Source of the DNA: an uncultured Rickettsiales bacterium
GTDB lineage: Bacteria; Pseudomonadota; Alphaproteobacteria; UBA8366
Direction of reading: 5' to 3'
DNA: 6,986 bases
Assembly (NCBI GenBank): GCA_913046825.1
Contig: CAJWTF010000172.1
Location: forward strand, 1-6,986
This document shows positions 1 to 6,800 of the stretch, in pieces (positions within the stretch are counted from its first letter, which is position 1; every line of letters begins with the position of its first letter). The notes beneath the pieces are model-generated. The model made no database searches, was not told where the DNA came from, and saw only the letters and a program-made list of their open reading frames with translations. Both the position numbers and the translations under genes were made by a program.

Positions 1-26
1 GCGCTCTACCCCTGAGCTACGGCGGC
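1..26 (-). tRNA. tRNA gene, 5' end only (cut by window edge)
   Basis: Read on the minus strand from position 26, the sequence begins GCCGCCG, which would be the 5' half of the acceptor stem. It continues with TA at positions 8-9 and then a D-arm: stem GCTC, loop AGGGGTA, stem GAGC. The D-arm is perfectly paired and carries the usual GG of the D-loop. The anticodon arm, T-arm and 3' end lie outside the window, so the amino acid cannot be read; a threonine tRNA is one possibility but this is a guess. Transcription runs leftward, out of the window and away from the protein genes to its right. Confidence 0.85.
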
Positions 27-116
27 TTATTCGATGATCGCCTTATGCCACAGCGCTGGTAGCGGCGCAAGACGATCACGGAAGGTGGCGCCGGCGATGT
101 AAAAGGGCTAGTTTGA

Positions 117-140
117 GTGAGCGCCGGAAGGCGACTCCAC
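117..140. other. Bulged hairpin upstream of the small basic ORF
   Basis: An imperfect inverted repeat: CGCC (122-125) pairs with GGCG (130-133) around a GGAA tetraloop. The stem is extended by GAG (119-121) with CTC (135-137) across one unpaired A, and by GT (117-118) with AC (139-140) across one unpaired C. That is about nine pairs with two single-base bulges. No run of T follows on either strand, so it is not a classical terminator. It lies 26 nt before the ATG of the small ORF at 166 and could be a 5'-leader structure of that transcript. Chance occurrence in GC-rich intergenic DNA is possible. Confidence 0.3.
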
Positions 141-165
141 GCTGTAATTTGATCGATTGCCCCGC

Positions 166-336
166 ATGCCGGATAAACCCTTGAAACCCGCACCGCGCCT
201 TAGTCCCAAGGGCCAGCAAGCGCATATGGAGCGGGAAGAACGCCGCGCCGTGTTACTGCGGCAAAACTTGCAAAAGCGTAAAGCGCAACAACGCAGCCGG
301 TCTGCGCTCGATGAAGGTCCCGCGGATAAATGCTAA
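166..336 (+). CDS. Small basic hypothetical protein (56 aa), murA-neighbourhood type
   Basis: An open frame of 56 codons, ATG at 166 to TAA at 334. It starts MPDKPLKPAPRLSPKG, and the middle (about residues 20-45) is rich in Lys, Arg, Glu and Gln with no hydrophobic segment, as expected of a charged, probably helical, cytosolic protein. From memory, alphaproteobacteria commonly carry an ORF of this size and style (proline-rich start with an RLSP-like motif, then an E-R-E-x-R-rich basic helix) immediately upstream of murA. Here an MFS gene lies between the two. No Shine-Dalgarno sequence is evident before the ATG; an internal ATG at 226 would give a much shorter product. The opposite strand is also open here, but that frame has no recognisable protein character. 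Function unknown; a nucleic-acid-binding role would be pure guesswork from charge. Confidence 0.6.
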   Translation: MPDKPLKPAPRLSPKGQQAHMEREERRAVLLRQNLQKRKAQQRSRSALDEGPADKC

Positions 337-378
337 CGCCGGATGATGTGTTGGAATGTTAAGGGATATGCGCGTTAA

Positions 379-1917
379 ATGAGCGCGGCAGACGGGACCA
401 CGCCGCCGACCGGTGAGAGCCTGACGGTCTTCCGGCGCTGGATGATCATGGCCGCGATCACCAGTTCGACGACTTTGTACGCGATGACGATCTTGATCGT
501 TAGTGTGGTCCTGCCGCAAATGCAGGGCAGCTTGTCGGCGACGCCGGATCAAATTTCCTGGGTCATGACCTTCAATATCCTGGCCACGGCAGTGGTTACG
601 CCGATGTCAGGATGGTTGGCGGGACGTTTCGGCTGGCGGCGGGTCATGCTGGTCTCGCAGGCGGGGTTTTGCATCGCAACCTTTCTCTGCGGCATCGCCG
701 ATTCGTTGGAATCGCTGGTCCTCTATCGCATCATGCAAGGCGCCTTTGGCGCGCCAACGATACCGCTGGCGCAAGCAATAATTCTCGATATTTTCCCCCG
801 CCGACAACACAGTCTGGTCACTTCGATCTTCGGCATGGGAGTGGTCGTCGGACCGATTCTCGGGCCAATCTTCGGTGGCTATCTGACCGAACTCTACAAT
901 TGGCGGTATGCGTTCTACATGTTGGTGCCGTTGGCGGCGTTCGGGTTCTTCTGTCTTTGGGTGTTCCTGAACGATGGCGGCCGCCGCGCCAATATAAGTT
1001 TCGATTGGACCGGGTTTCTGCTGCTGGCCGCGTCGATCGCTTCCTTACAATTGGTGCTCGATAGAGGACAACGGCTCGATTGGCTCGATTCTTATGAAAT
1101 TATTCTGGAAATCGTCATCGGCTGTTGTGCCATCTATGCCTTCTTGATTCACAGTTTCATGGCGGAACGGCCGTTTCTCGACCTGCGCCTATTGGCCGAT
1201 CGCAATTACTCCTTCGGGCTTCTGATTGTCTTGATCTACGGGATGCTGAATTTCACACCAATGGTCGTTATGCCACCGATGCTGAAGGAATTGGGCGGTT
1301 ATCCGGAAGCGGTGATCGGTACGCTTTTGGGTGGGCGAGGCGTGGGTGCCATAGTTGGCTTCTTCTTTGCGGGACGCCTTGGCCGGTTCGATCCAAGGGT
1401 CGGCATGACCATCGGTTTCGGCATACAGACGATTTCCGGCATTCATATGATGACGTTCGATATGAATGTCGGGATGAACGACGTGTTGCTTGCGAGCTTC
1501 ATGCAGGGAATGTCTGTCGGATTGATCTGGGTGCCGTTGGTGATCGCGACATTCGCGACCCTCGATAAGAAGGTTCTCGCAGAGACGACGGCGGTCTTTC
1601 ACCTACTGCGCAATATCGGCAGCAGCATTTTTATCTCTATTAGCGTAACCATGGTGGTTCGAACCGGCATTTCGAATTACGCCCGAATGACGGAGTTCGT
1701 CTCTCCTTTCAACGAGGTTCTGGGTTTTCCTCAATATCTGCGGTTTTGGGATATTGAGACAACCACTGGCCTCGCGAGAATTGCTGTCGAAGTGAAACAA
1801 CAAGCGGAAATGATTGGGTTCCTGAATGCCTTCGGGCTCTATACTTTGGCGTGTGTCGTCGTCTTGCCGCTGGTGTGGATGGTGCGCATGCCAAAGCGGG
1901 GTGAAGGGGAGGAGTAA
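379..1917 (+). CDS. DHA2-family (EmrB/QacA-type) MFS efflux permease
   Basis: A 512-aa inner-membrane protein of the 14-helix drug:H+ antiporter branch of the major facilitator superfamily, expected to export small toxic or lipophilic compounds using the proton gradient. Visible marks: a first helix at about residues 21-46 ending in VLPQMQGSLSATPDQISW, typical of DHA2; motif A GWLAGRFGWRR (78-88) in the helix 2-3 loop; motif B with R117 and QG at 120-121; and antiporter motif C, GMGVVVGPILGPIFGG (152-167). A long loop before the last helix (about 425-475) and the length both fit EmrB-like proteins. The acid usually found in helix 1 (LDTTIVNVALP-type) is missing: an ungapped alignment puts T37 there. 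AAGGGA at 361-366 is a plausible but distant ribosome site for this ATG. No EmrA-like membrane fusion partner or regulator is adjacent. Substrate unknown. Confidence 0.92.
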   Translation: MSAADGTTPPTGESLTVFRRWMIMAAITSSTTLYAMTILIVSVVLPQMQGSLSATPDQISWVMTFNILATAVVTPMSGWLAGRFGWRRVMLVSQAGFCIATFLCGIADSLESLVLYRIMQGAFGAPTIPLAQAIILDIFPRRQHSLVTSIFGMGVVVGPILGPIFGGYLTELYNWRYAFYMLVPLAAFGFFCLWVFLNDGGRRANISFDWTGFLLLAASIASLQLVLDRGQRLDWLDSYEIILEIVIGCCAIYAFLIHSFMAERPFLDLRLLADRNYSFGLLIVLIYGMLNFTPMVVMPPMLKELGGYPEAVIGTLLGGRGVGAIVGFFFAGRLGRFDPRVGMTIGFGIQTISGIHMMTFDMNVGMNDVLLASFMQGMSVGLIWVPLVIATFATLDKKVLAETTAVFHLLRNIGSSIFISISVTMVVRTGISNYARMTEFVSPFNEVLGFPQYLRFWDIETTTGLARIAVEVKQQAEMIGFLNAFGLYTLACVVVLPLVWMVRMPKRGEGEE

Positions 1918-2048
1918 TCGACTCGAATGTGAGTTCAGGGTTAATAAGTCGAGTGTCGCTGACGGCTGATAGGCTGGTCATCGGCGCAAATCATGCGGTT
2001 AAACGGACGCCTTGAGATCGCCGCATTGTTTGATTAGGCAATGACCTG

Positions 2049-2059
2049 AAAAATTTTTT
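2049..2059. promoter_or_regulatory. A5T6 tract in the murA leader
   Basis: Five A followed by six T, in the otherwise mixed 1918-2149 interval between the MFS stop and the murA start. A-tracts of this form bend DNA and often sit near promoters. I could not place convincing -35 and -10 boxes around it, nor find a stem that would make the T run a terminator for the MFS gene. It is recorded as the one compositional oddity of this intergenic region, which is where a murA promoter would be expected if murA is not simply read through from the MFS gene. Confidence 0.2.
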
Positions 2060-2149
2060 GGAACAACGTTTGAGAATTTCCCCATGACCCCAAGGGATGA
2101 TGTTGCTTCAGAGCGACCAGTGAGTTTGGAGACGTCGAGCGGCGGCGGT

Positions 2150-3427
2150 ATGCCACGCATCAGAGTTGTCGGGGGCCATCGCCTTAAAGGGCGCATCTCC
2201 ATTTGTGGCGCTAAGAATGCTGCATTGCCCCTGATGACGGCGGCACTGTTGATGGATGAAACCCTGACACTAAAGAATTTGCCGCACCTCGCGGATATCG
2301 AGACTTTGTCGAGCTTGCTAGCTCATCATGGTGCGGCGATCGAGGTGAACGGTGGCGACGACGCCAATCACGGCCGGGTCGCGCATCTCCGGGCGGCGGA
2401 AATCACCGACACCACGGCGCCGTATGATTTGGTCCGTAAAATGCGGGCGAGTGTTCTCGTGTTAGGGCCAATTCTGGCGCGGTGCGGTGAAGCGCGTGTC
2501 TCGCAGCCGGGCGGTTGTGCCATCGGCACCCGACCGGTGGATCTACATCTCAAGGGATTGCAACAACTTGGCGCGGAGATTGATCTCGACGGCGGTTATA
2601 TCGAGGCACGGGCGCCGAACGGCCTGGTCGGAGGTCAAGTCGTCTTCCCGTTTATCTCCGTGGGGGCGACGGAAAACTTGATGATGGCCGCGACGTTGGC
2701 GCGCGGACAGACGACGCTCGTCAATGCGGCCCGTGAGCCGGAAGTTCAGGATTTGGCACATTGTCTTGTAGCAATGGGTGCGAAGATCGAGGGCATTGGC
2801 ACGGATACCATTAATATTCAAGGGGTCGACCGGCTCCACGCGGCGGAGCACGCGGTGTTGCCTGATCGGATCGAGACCGGCACTTACGCCATTGCCGCCG
2901 CGATCACAGGCGGCGCGTTAACGTTGGACGGTGCTGACCTTACCCATATCGAGAGTTTCGCTGACACGTTACGGGCCGCTGGTGTAGATATCGAGGCGAC
3001 CGAAGAGGGCGTGCGGGTGGCAGCTCGCAACGGCATCGTTGGTGTCGACGCCATGACGGAGCCCTATCCCGGGTTTCCGACCGACCTACAGGCTCAGTTC
3101 ATGGCCCTGATGGCTGTGTCCAAGGGTGCCGCGATGGTGACCGAGAGTATTTTTGAAAATCGTTTCATGCATGTGCCGGAATTGGCGCGCATGGGGGCGA
3201 ATATCACGTTGCACGGCGGCTCGGCCTTGGTGCGGGGCGTCGCGCGATTGACCGGTGCACCGGTGATGGCAACCGATTTGCGGGCGTCTGTGTCGCTTGT
3301 CCTGGCGGGGCTCGCCGCATCGGGAGAGACGATGGTCAGCCGCATCTATCATCTCGATCGAGGATATGAGAGGGTGGAGGAGAAATTGGCGGCATGCGGC
3401 GCTGAAATCGAACGCGTCCGAGATTAA
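2150..3427 (+). CDS. murA: UDP-N-acetylglucosamine 1-carboxyvinyltransferase
   Basis: MurA transfers enolpyruvate from phosphoenolpyruvate to UDP-GlcNAc in the cytosol, the first committed step of peptidoglycan synthesis and the target of fosfomycin. Counting from this ATG (425 aa): KNAALP with K22 and N23; [15 protein letters not shown] with the catalytic, fosfomycin-reactive cysteine at C123 (codon 2516-2518); FPTDLQAQF with the general-base aspartate D312; DLRAS with R378; and HLDRGYER with R404. These match E. coli K22, N23, C115, D305, R371 and R397. The frame is open back to an ATG at 2084, adding 22 hydrophilic residues, with an in-frame GTG at 2120. I chose 2150 because it puts K22/N23 at the E. 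coli numbers and makes the protein begin MPRIRVVGG as family members do; neither start has a strong ribosome site. Cysteine at the key position predicts normal fosfomycin sensitivity of the enzyme. The DUF2948 gene follows 18 nt later. Confidence 0.95.
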   Translation: MPRIRVVGGHRLKGRISICGAKNAALPLMTAALLMDETLTLKNLPHLADIETLSSLLAHHGAAIEVNGGDDANHGRVAHLRAAEITDTTAPYDLVRKMRASVLVLGPILARCGEARVSQPGGCAIGTRPVDLHLKGLQQLGAEIDLDGGYIEARAPNGLVGGQVVFPFISVGATENLMMAATLARGQTTLVNAAREPEVQDLAHCLVAMGAKIEGIGTDTINIQGVDRLHAAEHAVLPDRIETGTYAIAAAITGGALTLDGADLTHIESFADTLRAAGVDIEATEEGVRVAARNGIVGVDAMTEPYPGFPTDLQAQFMALMAVSKGAAMVTESIFENRFMHVPELARMGANITLHGGSALVRGVARLTGAPVMATDLRASVSLVLAGLAASGETMVSRIYHLDRGYERVEEKLAACGAEIERVRD

Positions 3428-3445
3428 GGGCAGGCGGGTCGGGGA

Positions 3446-3874
3446 ATGCCTGACGACGAGAAATCGAAACTGGGTTTATTGAGCCGGGACGTGAACGATC
3501 TGATGGTTGTCTCGTCGATGCTTCAGGACGCCATTGTTCCTGTCATCGATATGGCTTATCTGGAAAACGAACGCGCATTTGTGATGGCGGTAAACCGCTT
3601 CAAGTGGGAACAACCTGCAAGCGATGTGGCAGGGGAACGGATACATTCCGGGCTACGATTTGATACGGTTAAGCGCGTTCAGTATCGCAACGTCGACCGC
3701 CAAGCGCGCGACCGTTTCGCCGCCATACTGTCGATTGCGTATGACGATGGCATCGTCATGATCCATTTTTCGGGTAACGGGGCTCTCCGACTTGAAGTGG
3801 ATGAGCTGCTTTGCGCCTTAAAGGATTTCGATCATTCCTGGCCGACGATCTGGCGGCCCGACCATTCGGCATAA
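3446..3874 (+). CDS. DUF2948 family protein
   Basis: A 142-aa soluble protein with no signal peptide or membrane segment. It has the layout I know for DUF2948: an L-S-x-D-x-x-D-L segment then SSMLQDAIVPV (23-33), an aromatic-basic NRFKWE (50-55), a central region around FDTVKRVQYRNVD (72-84), then IHFSGNGALRLEV (106-118) and a C-terminal SWPTIWRPDH (131-140). The family has no established function; it is largely alphaproteobacterial and commonly encoded between murA and hisD. Here it starts 18 nt after murA, with the purine-rich AGGCGG and GGGG just before the ATG as possible ribosome site, so co-transcription with murA is likely. It is convergent with the decayed gene on the other strand: only 11 nt separate the two stop codons, with no visible terminator hairpin between them. 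Confidence 0.85.
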   Translation: MPDDEKSKLGLLSRDVNDLMVVSSMLQDAIVPVIDMAYLENERAFVMAVNRFKWEQPASDVAGERIHSGLRFDTVKRVQYRNVDRQARDRFAAILSIAYDDGIVMIHFSGNGALRLEVDELLCALKDFDHSWPTIWRPDHSA

Positions 3875-3885
3875 GACCTGGGTAT

Positions 3886-5079
3886 TCACTCCACATCGAT
3901 AGTATAGGTGTAACTGGAGCCGCACGGACAGTCGAGATCGTCTGTGTCTTTCAGAGGGGCCGATGTCGGTTCGTAAATCCCTGGCTTATCTCCCCTGTGA
4001 ACTGCAGAACCATGACACCGCCACCAATTCGACTGCCGACCTTCGGCCTGATGTTCGAGAGCAGTCCCGACAGGACCGGTTGGAATTTGAATTCCAGCGT
4101 GCGAATTTCATGACCGGTCGAGCCGGAGGGTGCGCTGTCGAGGATGCCGCTGATGATTTTATCGACAAGTGGGTCGAGCCTACCGTCGCGGTTCGTATCC
4201 TGCAGGATCAATCCGGTGGTGTACCGCGCCAAAAATTTTTGGGTTGTGCTTAGCCCAGCGCCCTCAGTTGGCTGGACGACAGCACGCCCGCGCCCCGAGT
4301 GCCGAGATTGAATTTATTCAGATGTTGCGCTGGGACGTCGATGGTGCGTTTGAACATGAGCAACGACAAGGGGAGCGTGTCTGGCTTCTCGCCGAACGTC
4401 TCACTGCTCGAAATTCTTTGCCAGTTTTGGTTGCGCTGATTGTCCAGCAAATTGGTTGGGTGAATTTACGGAATTGCGTTTCCTAGAAACCTAATCTCGC
4501 CGCGCCCACGCTCGGTGATTTTCCCACTCGCATCCACGATCCGAACCTCGACGGGGCCGTGTTTCCCCATATTGACAAAGGGGCGGGCGCGAAAGCCGAT
4601 ATGGGAGACCTTGATCCCGCGCTGGCGAATGGGATCACCGCTGGGCCCCTGGAGTTAGGAACATCATGTCCTGAGCCCGGATAGCGCCAGGCACGTTAGG
4701 CTCGATGGCGAAGATACTTCCACACGGATCACGGACCGTGTAGCCGAGCTTCTTCGAGGGGAGGCCCTGTTGGGGTGCGCCTGGCACCAGAATGATTCCC
4801 GTTGCATTGATTGGGTTAGCCGGGTCGCGCTTGAAGCCTCCGCCCGACTCTACCTCAATACGCCCGCCCGCTGGGATGCCTTAGCCGATCACAGCTGGGT
4901 CCATAAAGGCGACACCTGGAGCCGCTTTGTTTTGAAGATAGACGTTTATACCGAGCCGCGCGCCCTGGACCGTGCTTGCCGCGGTTACGGGTGATGAAAC
5001 GATTTTTGCTACAATGCCGTCCGCCATTGCGGGCGAGGCAGCGAGGGAAAGGGCGACGGCGATGCCGACGCTTGGACAT
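3886..5079 (-). pseudogene. Decayed gene for a secreted protein of unknown function
   Basis: No single frame is open, but the minus-strand frames join into one coherent protein of about 395 residues. The likely start is the ATG at 5079 (MSKRR), which shifts into a hydrophobic signal peptide (IAVALSLAASPAMA, then DG). The next frame runs to about 4648 with TAA at 4883-4881 (between DPAVIG and GIPAGGRIEV). A frameshift near 4648 leads into GDPIRQRGIKVSHIGFRARP, then TAA at 4468-4466 (after FLGNAIP) and at 4252-4250 (after SSQLRALG). A shift near 4250 leads into KFLARYTTGLILQDTNRDGR, and a last shift near 3985 leads into GIYEPTSAP and the end GSSYTYTIDVE, TGA at 3888-3886. That is four frameshifts and three nonsense codons, while the neighbours are intact, so decay is likelier than sequencing error. 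DTNRDGRLD resembles a calcium-binding EF-hand-like loop. The product would have been exported; I do not recognise the family. It lies 41 nt downstream of hyuB on the same strand and may once have been co-transcribed. Confidence 0.8.
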
Positions 5080-5120
5080 TCAGGGCCTACAAGCACGGTG
5101 TATGCCCGTAGGCTTACCCG

Positions 5121-6800
5121 TTATCGCTCGTAATGCAACTTTACATATGCGTCAGAAAATTTGCCGCTCTCGACGTCATCCGTAATATCCGCGTCCGAAC
5201 GTTCTTCCGGCGCGCCGTAACCGCCCGCGCCGGGCGTCTCAACCAGAATTTTCTCCCCGGCTTTTAGGACGATCCCGGAAGGCTTGATTGCCAATTTCTT
5301 CTCGAGGCCGTCTTGTTTCGTGTGAATGAATTGACCTGTGTCACCAGACGATCCACCGAAGACTCCCCAAGGCTCATTGCTGAACCGCTCTCCGGCACCA
5401 TTGAAAATGCAATCATGTCCGACTGGCGTGATTTCGCGGCGCAGACCCATACCGCCCCGGTACTTGCCGGCACCACCCGAATCCTCGACCAAACCGTAGC
5501 TCAGGACCCGCAGCGGATATTCCATCTCGATGACCTCAACCGGAAGGTTTGAGGTGTTTGTAATATGCACCTGCACGCCATCCTTGCCATCACGGTCGTC
5601 GCGCCCGCCAAAACCGCCGCCGATGGTCTCCAGGTATAGGTATTCCTTTCCCGTGACAGGGTCGCTGCCGGAGAAGACGGCGGTCGTATTTGCGCCGTTG
5701 GCGGCACCGACCGTGGCTTCCGGCAAGGCGTCTGCCAATGCGCCGATCACCACATCGATGATCCGCTGGCTGGTGTTGGCGCGTGCGGCGACCGGCGCCG
5801 GCGGTGAGCAGTTCAAGAGCGTGCCTTTGGGGCATTCGATCTCGCAAACCTCAAGTACGCCCTCGTTATTGGGGATTTCCGGATCGAGCAGGGCCTTCAG
5901 GCAATAGGCGACGGAGGCTTGCGTCGCGTTTAACGTGACATTGATATTGCCCGCGACCTGCGGCGAAGTGCCGGTAAAATCAAAATGGATGCGGTCGCCT
6001 GCGACGTCTATCTTCACTTTGATGGGAATATCTAACGTGCCCAAACCGTCATCGTCCATCACGTCTTCGAAGTGATACGTGCCATCCGGAATTTGGGCCA
6101 CGCCCTCGCGCATGCGCCGTTCGGTTCGCTCGATGATTTCGCCGAAGGCGGCTTGGAGCATGTCCATGGAATATGTTTTAGCCGCTTCCAACAATCGCCT
6201 GCGCCCCAATCGGCATGCCGCGATCTGCGCATAATAGTCGCCGCGCCGCTCTTCGGGAATGCGGACATTGAGCAGCAGGATCTCGAAGAGGTCTTCCTGC
6301 AGTTCTCCGCGGCGGAATAGTTTGACGACTGGAATGCGCAAACCTTCTTGATAAATCTCCGACATGCCGCCCGCCATGGAACCGGGCGCCATGCCGCCAA
6401 CATCCGCATGATGCGCAATGTTGCAAACGAAGGCGCTGAGCGTGTCGTCGATGAATACGGGCATCGCCAGATTGATGTCGGGCAAGTGGGTGCCGCCCGC
6501 GACATGTGGATCATTGGCCACGAACAGGTCGCCTTCCTCAATATCGGCCGGATCGTACTTGGCGAGCAGGCTCGCCATTAGGCCCGTCATAGAAGCGAGA
6601 TGGATCGGTAGCGAGTTCTCTGCTTGCACGATCAAGCGACCGTCCAGATCGCAGATCGCTGTTGAATGGTCGCGGCGTTCCTTGATGTTGGTGGAGTAGG
6701 CGCTTTTCGTCAGTGCGATAAATGTCTCGTCGGTAATCGACCGGAGAGCGTTGAAGACGATCTCTAAGGTGATAGGGTCGAGGTCTTGATGTGCGGTCAT
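5121..6800 (-). CDS. hyuB: Hydantoinase B/oxoprolinase family protein
   Basis: A complete 559-aa HyuB subunit, the usual size for N-methylhydantoinase B. With HyuA, such proteins form cytosolic ATP-dependent enzymes opening hydantoin or 5-oxoproline rings, and relatives include acetophenone- and acetone-carboxylase subunits, so the substrate cannot be named from sequence. Family landmarks in order: SLPIHLASM (63-71); NDPHVAGGTHLPDI (96-109); AHHADVGGMAPGS (129-141); YQEGLRIPVVKL (150-161); NNEGVLEV (311-318); ARANTSQRI (339-347); GGGFGGRDDRDGKDG (394-408); SGGAGKYRGGMGLRRE (441-456); and PGAGGYGAPEER (523-534). No frameshift or missing block is seen. The ATG at 6800 overlaps the hyuA stop as ATGA, which fixes the start and implies translational coupling. 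The stop is TAA at 5123-5121. No regulator, transporter or racemase that would hint at the substrate lies within the window on this side. Confidence 0.93.
   Translation of the reverse strand: MTAHQDLDPITLEIVFNALRSITDETFIALTKSAYSTNIKERRDHSTAICDLDGRLIVQAENSLPIHLASMTGLMASLLAKYDPADIEEGDLFVANDPHVAGGTHLPDINLAMPVFIDDTLSAFVCNIAHHADVGGMAPGSMAGGMSEIYQEGLRIPVVKLFRRGELQEDLFEILLLNVRIPEERRGDYYAQIAACRLGRRRLLEAAKTYSMDMLQAAFGEIIERTERRMREGVAQIPDGTYHFEDVMDDDGLGTLDIPIKVKIDVAGDRIHFDFTGTSPQVAGNINVTLNATQASVAYCLKALLDPEIPNNEGVLEVCEIECPKGTLLNCSPPAPVAARANTSQRIIDVVIGALADALPEATVGAANGANTTAVFSGSDPVTGKEYLYLETIGGGFGGRDDRDGKDGVQVHITNTSNLPVEVIEMEYPLRVLSYGLVEDSGGAGKYRGGMGLRREITPVGHDCIFNGAGERFSNEPWGVFGGSSGDTGQFIHTKQDGLEKKLAIKPSGIVLKAGEKILVETPGAGGYGAPEERSDADITDDVESGKFSDAYVKLHYER

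Noticed and set aside
1..26. tRNA gene as an integration site for a mobile element in this window
   Set aside because: Elements normally insert at the tRNA 3' end, which lies outside the window to the left. No integrase or repeated tRNA fragment is visible inside.
42..70. Possible minus-strand promoter for the tRNA (TTGCGC, 17 bp, CATAAG)
   Set aside because: Only partial matches to both boxes (about 3 of 6 and 4 of 6); such matches arise often by chance.
253..552. 99-aa open frame on the minus strand across the small ORF and the MFS start
   Set aside because: Arg/His-rich shadow composition, no recognisable motif, and it runs antisense over the well-supported MFS N-terminus.
1921..1954. 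Inverted repeat ACTCGA (1921-1926) / TCGAGT (1949-1954) just after the MFS stop
   Set aside because: Six pairs around a 22-nt loop and no T-run; too weak to call a terminator.
3811..4486. Overlapping plus-strand open frames of about 100 aa (3811-4113, 3963-4253, 4169-4486)
   Set aside because: They are antisense to the decayed minus-strand gene, overlap each other in different frames and show no protein-family character. The minus-strand reading explains this DNA better.
4855..5185. Short open frames at 4855-5079 and 4881-5096 (minus) and 4770-4994 and 4976-5185 (plus)
   Set aside because: The two minus-strand frames are pieces of the same broken gene (start codon in one frame, signal peptide in the other). 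The plus-strand ones are shadows.
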